The notes beneath the pieces are model-generated. The model saw nothing but the letters and a program-made list of their open reading frames with translations. It did not search any database and was not told the origin of the DNA. From contig CM060312.1 of the NCBI GenBank assembly GCA_030674185.1, forward strand, positions 55,017,905-55,067,904: a stretch of 50,000 nucleotides of DNA, read 5' to 3'. This document shows, piece by piece, positions 10,372 to 22,461 of the stretch (positions are counted from its first letter, which is position 1; each line of letters begins with the position of its first letter). The position numbers and the translations under genes are program-made. This DNA comes from Monoplex corrugatus. Lineage: Eukaryota; Mollusca; Gastropoda; Littorinimorpha; Ranellidae.

Positions 10372-11030
10372 TATTGTCAGTGCAGTGAACAGCGCAATGG
10401 ACTACCAACTGGAAGGTTGTGGGTTCGAATTCCATCAGCTCTGCCACAATTATTGTGGGATTTTCCCGCCAAAACCAGCACTTACCCACAGCTGAATGTG
10501 CTACTGGCATGCTGGGAAGACTTGGGACCACACAAGTAGAGTGTCGTCCACTTCATGGAGCGTCACCGGGGGCGTCGCTCAAAATTTCCTAACCAACACC
10601 GAGGGTGTCTGTATCCCCCAAAACTGATAGACGCCTAAATGGATTATGGAAACAAGCGTACAGTACAACTTTCTCACACAATCTCAATCCAGAATGGAAT
10701 TCCATGACTATCATCTCCATGAGTCTTTTTCTCCCACTGGACGAAGCAGCAGGGAAGTTTAAGTCTTTTTCTCCTAATTTTTGTATTTGGTGTTTGTTCG
10801 CGTGTGATGTTACATTTACGCTTGACAAAGACCAGATGGCTGAAAATATGTGCCTCTCTTTTCTAATTGTATTAAATACGCGTTCTGATTCTATTTTCGT
10901 GGGTTTTTTTTTTCAGGTTCCCGTTTGCTTGAACGCGGACAGCCGCACTTGTTTTGGATTTATCTCTCCATCGTCATCATTATCACAGTGTTAATAAACA
11001 TTGTCCCAGCTTCTGTAGATATCAACGTGG
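10372..11030 (+). mobile_element. tRNA-derived SINE family 1, interrupted copy
   Basis: A tRNA-like head (gtgggttcgaattcc) and the family body run from about 10372 to 10720. The tail block ccatcgtcatcattatcaca then appears at about 10967-10987. The intervening 245 bp is foreign to the family and is flanked by similar atctccat / atctctccat sequence, suggesting a later insertion. Confidence 0.75.
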
Positions 11031-11130
11031 TGTGTGAAATTGATCAAAGACAAAAAGATGTAATGATCAGAATAAATTCCAAATTTTTCTCCGCATTAGG
11101 AATGAATTCTATATGCACTATGTAGTGTGA

Positions 11131-11660
11131 ACAGACCTATACATGCACGTTGTCCATGTGAGTGTTGTGCTGTGTACATGTGTGCACAGGCCTGTACATG
11201 CACGTTGTCCATGTGAGTGTTGTGCTGTGTACATGTGTGCACAGGCCTGTACATGCACGTTGTCCATGTGAGTGTTGTGCTGTGTACATGTGTGCACAGG
11301 CCTGTACATGCACGTTGTCCATGTGAGTGTTGTGCTGTGTACATGTGTGCACAGGCCTGTACATGCACGTTGTCCATGTGAGTGTTGTGCTGTGTACATG
11401 TGTGCACAGGCCTGTACATGCACGTTGTCCATGTGAGTGTTGTGCTGTGTACATGTGTGCACAGGCCTGTACATGCACGTTGTCCATGTGAGTGTTGTGC
11501 TGTGTACATGTGTGCACAGGCCTGTACATGCACGTTGTCCATGTGAGTGTTGTGCTGTGTACATGTGTGCACAGGCCTGTACATGCACGTTGTCCATGTG
11601 AGTGTTGTGCTGTGTACATGTGTGCACAGGCCTGTACATGCACGCTATTTATGTGAACGT
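11131..11660. repeat. 55-bp minisatellite, nine full copies plus a partial copy
   Basis: Units start acaggcctgtacatgcacgt at 11186, 11241, 11296, 11351, 11406, 11461, 11516, 11571 and 11626, exactly 55 bp apart. The first unit at 11131 differs at two positions. The others look identical until the array ends in the partial unit. Each unit holds the palindrome acaggcctgt. Because 55 is not a multiple of three, all three minus-strand frames stay open and give the same repeated peptide, which is not evidence for a protein. Confidence 0.95.
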
Positions 11661-11739
11661 GCAAGTTGACAACAGTCTACAGCGCCTTGACTTCTCCTGT
11701 CTTACCAATACAGACATAAGTGCCTGTTACTGTGATATT

Positions 11740-11905
11740 GGTCTTAAAGGTGATGATGACGATGAAGAAGATGAGGTTGATAATGACAATGATGAAGGAG
11801 ATGGTGACAACGGCAACGACGACAACAATCATGATGGGAATGGTGATGATATGATAACAACGACGATGATGGTGATGGCGGTGGTGGTGGTGGTGGTGGT
11901 GTTTC
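11740..11905. repeat. GAT/GAC/GGT-rich trinucleotide tract
   Basis: Impure GATGAC, GACAAC and GGTGGT repeats. The acidic plus-strand frame across them (11602-11910) is not supported as a gene. Confidence 0.7.
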
Positions 11906-11929
11906 CTTGATGTCAGAAAAATAACTGCC

Positions 11930-12180
11930 TCTCCAAGGAGTTCTGGGTTAGCTTCGGGTTATAAAACTGGAGTTTTATGGGGCATGCATAAATGTGTTCT
12001 AAGGGATTTGAGATGGGCGTAACCTATTTCCCCGTCTGCAAAGGTTTCACCTGATGGATATTCCTGTTACGCAGGGGGAAACCCCCAAAACAAAACTATC
12101 TTGGCAAAACAGCATTTTTGAAGGCAGCTGATAAATTCTAGCACCCATAAAAATGTCTTTCACATGTTCGCGATTTTATG
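11930..12180. repeat. Dispersed repeat 'F', copy 2, and start of a second repeat
   Basis: It shares cccgtctgcaaagg and gatggatattcctgt with the copy at 9481-9835. The last 60 bp (gataaattctagcacccat and what follows) recur at 13868-13930, on the far side of two LINE fragments. Confidence 0.6.
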
Positions 12181-13163
12181 TGCATCGTCATCGTCATCAT
12201 GTGCCCTTCCGCATGGCGTTGGCGATCATGGCCCTCCATACGAATCTATCCCTTGTCGCTTCAAGAACATCTCCCAGCCTCTCCGTCCCCCGCCACCTTG
12301 CAAGTCCACCCAATTTGTTCTCCCTGGGTCTACCAAATGTTTTCTTTCCCGCCAGCTTTTTGTTGTGACCAGGTGATGTAATTTCTCTTTCCTCATAAAA
12401 TATTCTTTAAATGTTGCTGGTCTTTTTCCAGTCTTCTTTACTAATTTTCTTCTTGTGTTTGCCTCCTTCAAGACTTTCACGTTTGTTTTCTTTGCTGTCC
12501 ATAGAACTCTCAACATTCTTCTAAGAAACCACATTTCAGTTGCCTCAATCTTGTTCTGACTTAGCGCGTTGACTGTCCATGCCTCACAATCATACAACAG
12601 TATCGGTTCTATATAACATTCAAGAACTCTCTTCCTGGTGTTAATTGAAATGCATTTGTTGGTAAGAACGCTTTTCGTCTTCTTGAATGCTGTTTTGGCT
12701 TGGCCGATTCTGCTGGCTATTTATGATGTGCATCTGCCGTCTGGTGAGATGACCGTTCCCAGGTATTTATTTAAACTTATCAACCTGTCTCAAAGTTGTG
12801 CCATTTGCTGTTATTTTGCATGAGGGGATTTCATGTTTTTTACTGACTACCGTGACTTCAGTCTGTTTGCTGTTTAGCTCCAGCTCTTTCTTTTTGCTTT
12901 CTATTAGGTCTTTTCCATTTTCTGCAACTAGCACGGTGTCATCTGCATAACTGATGTTGTTTATCATTTTTACTCTTTATCCCAGGGCATTCTTCTAGGT
13001 TTCTCATGATGTTTTCCCTGTAAAATGAAAGCAAATCTGATGACAGAGCACAACCCTGCCTGACCCCTCATGGTATTTTGAAAAGAGCTTATATCGTATT
13101 CTATTCTCATTGCTGCTGTTTGTTCCTAATACATATTTCTGATTATTCTTAGATCATTTCCAT
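12181..13163 (-). mobile_element. 5'-truncated non-LTR retrotransposon (endonuclease-RT type), reverse transcriptase part, broken
   Basis: Minus-strand reading gives RT motifs in order. DLRIIRNMY and EQTAAMRIEYDISSFQ come first, then GVRQGCALSSDLLSF, then the catalytic box SYADDTVLVAENGKDL. The thumb-like tail reads CEAWTVNALSQNKIEATEMW and FLRRMLRVLWTAKKTN. Motifs are spread over different frames and include a stop before GVRQGC, so it is a dead copy. The endonuclease and the first part of the RT are absent. It ends in a TGA/CGA-type trinucleotide tail at 12181-12200. Related 3' ends occur at 16615-17215, 26225-26330, 27045-27172 and 42972-43165. Clade assignment (RTE-like) is tentative. Confidence 0.85.
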
Positions 13164-13378
13164 CATTATGTGCATAACGCACAAAAATGGTCTTCATAAT
13201 TTCACGATTTTGTCTGTAAAACACAGAAAAATGGTCGATATTCTCGTTTTCGTAATTTTGTCTATATAACACAAAAATTGCCTTCACATTTGTTTCGATT
13301 CTGTGTGCATAACACTCAAAAACTGTTTTCATATCATCATGATTTTGTCTATACTACGGAAAAACAGTATCACTGAAC
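13164..13378. repeat. Degenerate 55-65-bp tandem repeat
   Basis: Units of the type gattttgtctgtaaaacaca plus aaaatggtcttcat recur about four times with substitutions. They resemble the flanking segments at 12150-12180 and 13895-13930, so the LINE pieces probably inserted into this array. Confidence 0.6.
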
Positions 13379-13868
13379 ACCTCACTCTGTGGGCGACCTC
13401 CTGGATCCCCAGACCACAGACTTCAGCAATGTTGTTGAAATAGGAGGTGTACGGTCGTTCATTTCTTCTCCTCGCCTCAACTTTCCCCAGCAGAACCGTT
13501 GATATCAAATCTGTTTTGTGTTTCTGATCGCATGGCCTACATATTTCAGCTTCCTTTTGTTGATCTCTGTCAGCAGCTGGCGCCTGACACTCAGTTCCTT
13601 TAACACGCTATCGTTTGTTCTTCTGTCTGTCCGTTTGACTCTGAGAAGTCGTCTATAGAGCCACATTTCTGCTGCATTGATTTTATTTTCTTCGTCTTTT
13701 CTTAGTGTCCAGGCTTTGCAACCATACATTAAAACAGGCCAAACCAAAATTTTCAGGATTCTTAGTTTTTAATCTTTGGGAAGCCCTCTGTTTTTCCATA
13801 CGTTGTTTCACTGGATCATTTTTTGTTTTGCCATGCCAATTATTGTTTTCACATCTTTGTTGTTATTG
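13379..13868 (-). mobile_element. Second non-LTR RT C-terminal fragment, different family
   Basis: The longest frame (13505-13747) encodes WPVLMYGCKAWTLRKDEE, then INAAEMWLYRRLLRVKRTDR and KRKLKYVGHAIRNTK. These are typical of the region after the RT palm in endonuclease-RT LINEs. Frame-shifted extensions read TPPISTTLLKSVVWG downstream and GMAKQKMIQ upstream. The sequence is clearly different from the 12181-13163 copy. No target-site duplication is assigned. Confidence 0.8.
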
Positions 13869-13930
13869 AAGGCAATTGATAAATTCTAGCACCCATGAAA
13901 AAAAAGTCATCATATTTCACAATTTTATTC

Positions 13931-14309
13931 GCATTGCGCATGAGACTAGCTGAGTAACTCGGTGTGTGAATGAATGTTGTTTATCGTCAGGTCCTTGACG
14001 GACAAGTCGGCGCCCTAAAATCAGAAGGCAAGCGTTTCTCGAGTCGAAACTCTAATTGCAGTATGGTCATTGCTTATGACTGTTGTGTATTTACATGTGG
14101 TGTTGTGATGTGCTTTTCAGCGCGTACAATTGTTTTTTAGTTTAATTTTTTTTTAAAGAAAATTTTTATTTCAACAAAATCCAGTTTTAACCTTGATCTA
14201 ACTTTTAATTCTTTGTTAATATTTTTGGCCTTGTTTTCTTTCTCCTGGGTTTTAACAACACGACTCCTTTCAAGTCTATAGGAGCGGTCTCTTATAGTGC
14301 CCTAACCCT
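13931..14309. other. Stretch with nothing recognised
   Basis: Mixed-composition sequence with stops in all frames. The block gtccttgacggacaagtcgg at about 13990 contains a small inverted repeat but no known family is recognised. Confidence 0.45.
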
Positions 14310-14850
14310 TTGTCCACCAGCTAAAAAGGCATCCTGTCATTGCCTCACCCTATCCATCAGTTTCCTACAGGATAAGAGAATGAAACGGAATTATTCTTTT
14401 GCTTTGCTATCATGGTTAATAATGCAAGAATCTGATATGGTCGATAGAGTGAGGGAGGGAAAGGGTTAAGTATTTACTTTGCTATCATCACTGATAGAAC
14501 AGGAAACAAATGGATAGAGTGAGGAAGTAAATGGGTTAAGTTTTTGTGTTTTGCTATCACGGCTGATAATAGAATAAACTGGTGGAAAGGGTCAGGCAGT
14601 GAAAGGGTTATGGTTTATCTGTGCTATATGTCTGATAATAAAGGTAACTGCTAGATGAGGTGAGGGAGTGAAAGGGTTAAGTTTTCGTTCTGCTATCAAC
14701 TTGATGATGCAGTCAGCTGGTGGACAGGATGAAGGAGTGAAAGGATTAAATGTCTACTTTGCTATTTTTCGCTAATAATGCACGAAGCTGGTAGAGGACA
14801 GGGTGAAGGATGGTAAAGGTTAATGTATGTTTCGCTGTCCTAATGGAGAC
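14310..14850. repeat. About 70-bp degenerate tandem repeat, six to seven copies
   Basis: The marker gtgaaagggttaag, or close variants, recurs near 14461, 14531, 14604, 14672, 14741 and 14815, and tttgctatcat with gctgataata sits midway in each unit. Spacing is roughly 68-73 bp. Units are diverged, indicating an old array. Confidence 0.75.
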
Positions 14851-14936
14851 TGACTGGATCATTTCGGCTTTAGTTCACCCGTTCACTCCCACCCTGCCCC
14901 TACAAGTCCAACTGATCCAGGGTTCGAAAATATCAA

Positions 14937-14937
<1 letters not shown>

Positions 14938-15026
<89 letters not shown>
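14938..15026. repeat. (GT)n microsatellite
   Basis: About 88 bp of GT with one missing base near 14991, followed by GCGCGC. Confidence 0.92.
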
Positions 15027-15030
<4 letters not shown>

Positions 15031-15109
15031 TAAGAGTATATGACGTTGCCTGTGTGTATGTAGACTGTAAAGAGTTAATAAAACAAAGATACTTTGTGTG
15101 TTCGGGGAG

Positions 15110-15155
15110 GGAGAGAGAGAGAGAGGCAGGCAGGCAGACAGACAGACAGACAGAG
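15110..15155. repeat. (GA)n(GGCA)n(GACA)n compound microsatellite
   Basis: Short GA, GGCA and GACA tracts run into each other. Confidence 0.85.
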
Positions 15156-15428
15156 GACATGTACGCGCATGTGTGTGCTTGTGGAGAAAGGGCCGGGGGG
15201 GGGGGGGGTGAGAATAGTAATAGTAAATGAAAACTGCAGGTAAAGACTTGAGCAGCAATAACCGTGGAGGTGCTAACTGGCAATCAAGGTAAACGTTTGG
15301 CATCCAGCCAACATCACCAGTTCACGGAGAGGGCGAGGACCCGACCCCCAAGGGGAAACGGATGTCACTCATTGACTTTCCCCTCTTCTTATCCCCTTCA
15401 GCATTATTCCTCGACATCAGTTTACATT

Positions 15429-15509
<81 letters not shown>

Positions 15510-15624
15510 CACACACACCCACCACACACACACACAACACACGAATGTATGCATACACAGGCTCATGTACTTCCATGCACGCAAGCACGCACACGCTCAT
15601 ACCAAAACACCCCAACCTCCACCA

Positions 15625-15667
<43 letters not shown>

Positions 15668-15747
15668 CACACACCTCCACAACACCACACACACACAACC
15701 TCCACAACACAACACACACACAACCCACAACACACACACACCTCCAC

Positions 15748-15782
<35 letters not shown>

Positions 15783-15948
15783 CTCCACAAACACAACACA
15801 CACACACACACACACCCTCCACAACACACACACACACACACCACCTCCACAACACACACCCCTCCACAACACACACACCCCACAACCACAACACACACAC
15901 ACACACACACACCCACACCACACCACACACACACACCACCCACAGACC
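15429..15948. repeat. Large CA-rich repeat block
   Basis: A pure CA run at 15429-15509 continues as impure CA with recurring cctccacaacac and ccaccaacac interruptions to 15948, apart from a 60-bp island near 15541-15600. Long HTHT or VCVC frames on both strands are artefacts. Confidence 0.9.
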
Positions 15949-16337
15949 TTCACCACTGTTTCTCTGTGTAAAAAAACCCATCCCCCACACCTATCCTGTT
16001 CATCCCCTTGTTCATTTGCATCATACACTACGTTGTAAGTGTTGTGGCGTCGATAACTCTCTACCCCCGTATCAATCGATTCTTTCATCGCCAGCCTTGC
16101 TGACTTTATAGCGAATACTGTACTTCACATGTGAAGTGTTACGTCTGTGATAAAACTCTTCGTCCGCTGGACTGAACCATTTGAGTACTAAGTAGCTCCT
16201 CCAATTCCACCACACACACCCCTCTTTTTTTTTTTTTTCTTCTTCTTTTTAATTTTCTTGTTTTAACACTTATGTCTATCATTAAGTCTGTACCAAACTA
16301 CTGAAGGCACACACTCATCTTCATTCATTAAGTCCTA

Positions 16338-16452
16338 ACACACACACACAAACACACACACGCACGCACGCACGCACGCACGCGCACGCACGCAGACACA
16401 CACAGGCAGGCACGCGCGCGCGCACACACACAGCACGCACGCACGCACCACA
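16338..16452. repeat. (CA)n(CGCA)n microsatellite
   Basis: CA, ACGC and GCGCGC tracts alternate over about 115 bp. Confidence 0.9.
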
Positions 16453-16614
16453 ACACCTCCTTTTTCATTTTTCAGGATCAACGCACTTAGGCAGTTTCAT
16501 CTGTGTTCACTTTCTGTGTGTGCCTGGGTGGGCTGTTCCCATCTCTTACCCACCTTCATGGCCACAGAAGTCGTGGCAAGTTTTATACAGCAAACTGCAT
16601 AACACTGAAACAAG

Positions 16615-17215
16615 TTATAAGTTTAAATTAAATATCTGGGAACGGTCATCTCACCTGACGGCAGATGCACATTTGAAATAGCCAGCAGAATCGGCCAGGC
16701 TAAAACAGCATTCAATAAAAATGAAAAGCGTTCTACCAACAAATGCCAATCAATTAACATCAAGAAGAGGGTTGTTCAGTGTTATATAGAACCGATACTG
16801 TTCTATGGATGTGAAGCGTGGGCAGTCAACGCGCAAACATAATTGAGGCAGCTGAAATGTGGTTTGTCAGAAGAATGTTGACATGGACAGCAAAGAAAAC
16901 AAACGAGACAGTATTGAAAGAGGCAAACACAAAAAGAACATTACTGAACGAAGATATGGAAAAGATAAACAACATTTATAGGACATTTTATGAGGTAAGA
17001 GAAATTTGAGCACCTCGTCATAACAGGAAAGCTGGAGGAAAAAAAGAGCACTAGGTAGGCCCAGGGCGAAAATATTGGACAGGCTTACGGAGTGGATGAA
17101 GACAGAGATGGTGGGAGATGTACTTGCAGCGACAAAATATAGATTAGTATGGAGGACAATGATCGCCAATGTCATGTACCAAGGCAAAGGCACAAGTTGA
17201 GGAGAAGGATGATGA
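16615..17215 (+). mobile_element. 3' end of an endonuclease-RT LINE, same family as 12181-13163
   Basis: Plus-strand reading gives KYLGTVISPDGRCTFEIASR, then IEPILFYGCEAWAVNAQ, then a frame-shifted EAAEMWFVRRML and KKTNETVLKEANTKR. These correspond to positions after the RT catalytic box of the copy at 12181-13163. It ends in a GATGATGATGACGACG tail at about 17205. Several stops and frameshifts make it non-functional. Confidence 0.82.
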
Positions 17216-17583
17216 TGACGACGACGATGAGGATGATAATAATGATGCTGCGGAATTTCGTCCAGAATTATGAATGCTTGACAGTGCTGTACTCTATACT
17301 ATCATAATATATCCTGGCGTGAACCACGCCCGAAAGATACAGACATCTGCGGTGCTGGTTTAGAGTTGAACAACACTCTCATTGACACATTTGTGAAGTG
17401 GACGAGACTTGAAAGAGACAAACACAAAAAGAACCTGGTTTCCCAGTGAGCCCATAGCACGCTCTAGGTAGGAGTAGTTGAAGCTAAGAAATCCTACAAT
17501 AATTTTGACAGCACTGATGGTGATTCGAACCCAAAACCTTCCAGTCGGTAGGCTGTTGCACTAACACTACACCTTGGCGACTG
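17216..17583 (-). mobile_element. tRNA-derived SINE family 1
   Basis: On the minus strand, A box (aaggtgtagtgttagtgcaa) and B box (tgggttcgaatcacc) near 17520-17580 are followed by the family body ending in a GAT-rich region that abuts the LINE tail. The two elements meet tail to tail. Confidence 0.82.
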
Positions 17584-17666
17584 GTTCACAGAGGCATCTT
17601 TATTAAGTATGTCTTTTAACACTCTTTATACACACAGCAACTTCACTAATTAGCTCTTAACACTTC

Positions 17667-17708
17667 ACACATACATACATACATACATACATACATACAT
17701 ACATACAT

Positions 17709-17739
<31 letters not shown>

Positions 17740-17753
17740 AACACACACACGCA

Positions 17754-17808
<55 letters not shown>
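17667..17808. repeat. (ACAT)n(AC)n(TC)n compound microsatellite
   Basis: ACAT at 17667-17725, AC at 17725-17755 and TC at 17755-17808. Confidence 0.92.
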
Positions 17809-17810
<2 letters not shown>

Positions 17811-18420
17811 GTATCTTCAATTCTACTGTAACGTGTATGATACGGTTGATGTCAAGTGATGTGACCACAGTAATCATTCTTATCCCATTCCAAAGTCTTC
17901 CAGCACCACAGTGATGGGAAAATCTCCTTGCTCTCACATACCCTGGGATCAAGAAGTTCATGTTGAAGAGGTGTCTAATGAAAACCCTCTATCATCTATG
18001 CCTCGAAAGTCAATGTATCCGCGTCAAACTGCCTGAGTTAAGCGTCCCTCATTGCCTGAGGTACTGTCGTAATTACACACGTAGTTCGCAGATGTTTGGT
18101 ATTGGATTCATGAAAGCTTCTCTGCCCTTTACATCTTCTCTTTAGTTAATGCCACACATCCACGGGGGAAATCTTCCATAGTTGCTGTACAGTCCATCAC
18201 ACGGTTTATGTCTGGAAACTGCTTTGCATATCCTCCCTCGAACTAATTAACACCAGAGACTACGTACGGAATAAAATCACGGTAATCGAAACCGCTTCTG
18301 GTAATAGGGAAACGATGCAAGCTCGCTTGGTTTTTGATCATGTCACCTGCCACGATATATTATCTTGACTCATCCTTCAGTACGTTGTGACTTTGTTTGT
18401 GATTAAAACAAGATTTATCA
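17809..18420. other. Stretch with nothing recognised
   Basis: Non-repetitive, balanced composition. Minus-strand FLIPGYVRARRF... and the 61-residue plus-strand frame at 17960 match no family I know. No splice-consistent exon was found. Confidence 0.45.
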
Positions 18421-18426
18421 TTTTCG

Positions 18427-18478
18427 TTTGAAGCCCCGCCTACTTGACATGCCACACCAAGGCTATAACCAACTCAAA
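18427..18478 (-). mobile_element. Element E 3'-end remnant at the minisatellite edge
   Basis: The sequence gaagccccgcctacttgaca, then tgccacaccaaggctataac, aligns with E's core (agcccagccgactgcgtaga, then gccatatcagggctataacc). It leads directly into the first unit of the 34-bp array. Confidence 0.65.
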
Positions 18479-21400
18479 CAAACAAAACAGACAGGGCTAT
18501 AACCAACTCAAACAAACAAACAAAACGACAGGGTTATAACCAACTCAAACAAACAAACAAAACAGACAGGGTTATAACCAACTCAAACAAACAAACAAAC
18601 AGACAGGGTTATAACCAACTCAAACAAACAAACAAAACAGACAGGGCTATAACCAACTCAAACAAACACAAAACAGACAGGGCTATAACCAACTCAAACA
18701 AACAAAACAGACAGGGTTATAACCAACTCAAACAAACAAACACAAAAAGACAGGGTTATAACCAACTCAAACAAACAAAAAACAGACAGGGCTATATAAC
18801 CAACTCAAACAAACAAAACAACAGACAGGGCTTATAACCAACTCAAACAAACAAAAAACACAGACAGGGCTATAACCAACTCAAACAAAAACAAAACAAC
18901 AGACAGGGCTATAACCAACTCAAACAAACAAAAACAGACAGGGTTATAACCAACTCAAACAAACAAAACACAGACAGGGTATAACCAACTCAAACAAACA
19001 AAACAGACAGGGTATAACCAACTCAAACAAACAAACAAGACAGGGCTATAACCAACTCAAACAAACAAACAAACAGACAGGGTTATAACCAACTCAAACA
19101 AACAAAAACACAGACAGGGTTATAACCAACTCAAACAAACAAAACCCAGACAGGGCTATAACCAACTCAAACAAACAAAACACAGACAGGGTTATAACCA
19201 ACTCAAACAAACAAACACAGACAGGGCTATAACCAACTCAAACAAACAAAACACAGACAGGGCTATAACCAACTCAAACAAACAAAAACAGACAGGGCTA
19301 TAACCAACTCAAACAAACAAAACACAGACAGGGCTATAACCAACTCAAACAAACAAAACAGACAGGGCTATAACCAACTCAAAACAAACAAAAACAGACA
19401 GGGCTATAACCAACTCAAACAAACAAAACACAGACAGGGCTATAACCAACTCAAACAAACAAACACAGACAGGGCTATAACCAACTCAAACAAACAAAAA
19501 CAGACAGGGCTATAACCAACTCAAACAAACAAAACACAGACAGGGCTATAACCAACTCAAACAAACAAACACAGACAGGGCTATAACCAACTCAAACAAA
19601 CAAAACAGACAGGGCTTATAACCAACTCAAACAAACAAAACAGACAGGGTATAACCAACTCAAACAAACAAAACACAGACAGGGCTATAACCAACTCAAA
19701 CAAACAAAACCAGACAGGGTTAACCAACTCAAACAAACAAAACACAGACAGGGTATAACCAACTCACAACAAACAAAAACACAAGACAGGGCTATAACCA
19801 ACTCAAACAAACAAAACACAGACAGGGCTTATAACCAACTCAAACAAACAAAACAGACAGGGCTATAACCAACTCAACAAACAAAACAGACAGGGCTTAT
19901 AACCAACTCAAACAAACAAAACACAGACAGGGCTATAACCAACTCAAACAAACAAAAACAGACAGGGCTTATAACCAACTCAAACAAACAAAACAGACAG
20001 GGCTATAACACAACTAACAAACAGACAGGCTAACCAACTCAACACAAAACAGACAGGGCTATAACCAACTCAAACAAACAAAACAGACAGGGCTATAACC
20101 AACTCAAACAAACAAACACAGACAGGGCTATAACCAACTCAAACAAACAAACACAGACAGGGCTATAACCAACTCAAACAAACAAAACACAGACAGGGCT
20201 ATAACCAACTCAAACAAACAAAACACAGACAGGGCTATAACCACTCAAACAAACAAAACACAGACAGGGCTATAACCAACTCAAACAAACAAAACACAGA
20301 CAGGGCTATAACCAACTCAAACAAACAAAAAAAGACAGGGCTATAACCAACTAAACAAACAAAAAAACAGACAGGGCTATAACCAACTCAAACAAACAAA
20401 ACACAGACAGGGCTATAACCACTCAAACAAACAAAACACAGACAGGGCTATAACCAACTCAAACAAACAAAACAGACAGGGCTATAAACCAACTCAAACA
20501 AACAAAACACAGACAGGGCTATAACCAACTCAAACAAACAAAACACAGACAGGGCTATAACCAACTCAAACAAACAAAACACAGACAGGGCTATAACCAA
20601 CTCAAACAAACAAAACACAGACAGGGCTATAACAACCAACTACACAAAAAAAACACAGACAGGGCTATAACCAACTCAAACAAACAAAACACAGACAGGG
20701 CTATAACCAACTCAAACAAACAAAACAGACAGGGCTATAACCAACTCAAACAAACAAACACAGACAGGGCTATAACCAACTCAAACAAACAAACACAGAC
20801 AGGGCTATAACCAACTCAAACAAACAAAACACAGACAGGGCTTATAACCAACTCAAACAACAAAACACAGACAGGGCTATAACCAACTCAAACAAACAAA
20901 AACAGACAGGGCTATAACCAACTCAAACAAAAACAAACACAGACAGGGCTATAACCAACTCAAAAAAACAACAACAGAGGATAACAACTAACAAACAAAA
21001 CACAGACAGGGCTATAACCAACTCAAACAAACAAAACACAGACAGGGCTATAACCAACTCAAACAAACAAAACACAGACAGGGCTATAACCAACTCAAAC
21101 AAACAAAACTAAACAGACAGGGCTATAACCAACTCAAACAAACAAAACTAAACAGACAGGGCTATAACCAACTCAAACAAACAAAACTAAACAGACAGGG
21201 TATAACCAACTCAAACAAACAAAACTAAACAGACAGGGCTATAACCAACTCAAACAAACAAAACACAGACAGGGCTATAACCAACTCAAACAAACAAAAC
21301 ACAGACAGGGCTATAACCAACTCAAACAAACAAAACAGACAGGGCTATAACCAACTCAAACAAACAAAACAGACAGGGCTATAACCAACTCAAACAAACA

Positions 21401-22440
21401 ACACAGACAGGGCTATAACCAACTCAAACAAACAAACACAGACAGGGCTATAACCAACTCAAACAAACAAAACACAGACAGGGCTATAACCAACTCAAAC
21501 AAACAAAACAGACAGGGCTTATAACCAACTCAAACAAAAAACACAGACAGGGCTATAACCAACTCAAACAAAACAAACAGACAGGGCTATAACCAACTCA
21601 AACAAAAACACAGACAGGGCTATAACCAACTCAAACAACAAACACAGACAGGGCTTATAACCAACTCAAACAAAACACAGACAGGGCTATAACCAACTCA
21701 AACAAAACACAGACAGGGCTATAACCAACTCAAACAAAACACAGACAGGGCTATAACCAACTCAAACAAACAAACACAGACAGGGCTATAACCAACTCAA
21801 ACAAACAAACAAAACAGACAGGGCTTATAACCAACTCAAACAAACAAAAACAGACAGGGCTATAACCAACTCAAACAAAAAAACAGACAGGGCTATAACC
21901 AACTCAAACAAAACACAGACAGGGCTATAACCAACTCAAACAAACAAACAAACAGACAGGGCTTACATAAACCAACCAAACAAACAAAACACACAGACAG
22001 GGCTATAACCAACTCAAACAAACAAAACACAGACAGGGCTATAACCAACTCAAACAAACAAAACAGACAGGGTATAACCAACTCAAACAAACAAAACACA
22101 GACAGGGCTATAACCAACTCAAACAAACAAAACAGACAGGGCTATAACCCACTCAAACAAACAAAACAGACAGGGCTATAACCAATCAAACAAACAAAAC
22201 AGACAGGGCTATAACCAACTCAAACAAACAAAACAGACAGGGTTATAACCAACTCAAACAAACAAAAACAGACAGGGCTATAACCAACTCAAACAAACAA
22301 AACACAGACAGGGCTATAACCAACTCAAACAAACAAAACCAGACAGGGTTATAACCAACTCAAACAAACAAAACAGACAGGGCTATAACCAACTCAAACA
22401 AACAATACAGACAGGGCTAAACCAACTCAAACAAACAAAA
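18467..22440. repeat. 4-kb minisatellite, about 115 units of 34-36 bp
   Basis: Every unit contains cagggctataaccaactcaa followed by acaaacaaaac and aca(ca)ga. Length varies by two to four bases through the AACA/ACAC part. A variant with aaaactaaacagaca appears in about four successive units at 21105-21235, showing local amplification. Single-base losses (cagggtataacc, cagggcttataacc) are scattered, which could be real or read errors. Minus-strand frames repeating FCLFELVIALSV occur where units are multiples of three. The array resembles the 3' core of element E. Confidence 0.95.
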
Positions 22441-22461
22441 CAGTGCACTTACAAAATCACA

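Noticed and set aside
11096..11664. Three overlapping minus-strand frames of 160-175 codons with a repeated peptide
   Set aside because: A 55-bp unit without stops keeps all frames open. There is no start context, signal peptide or splice support.
15250..15400. Possible exon near 15264 (plus) or 15322 (minus)
   Set aside because: A GT follows aatcaag at 15290, but no acceptor with an open frame and no recognisable protein is present.
15264..16111. Long open frames of up to 235 codons rich in His-Thr or Val-Cys
   Set aside because: They are translations of CA/GT repeats. Both strands and several frames stay open for the same reason.
20448..22126. Leucine-rich repeat-like peptide FCLFELVIALSV
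   Set aside because: It appears only where the 34-36-bp minisatellite unit is a multiple of three, and it breaks with every indel.
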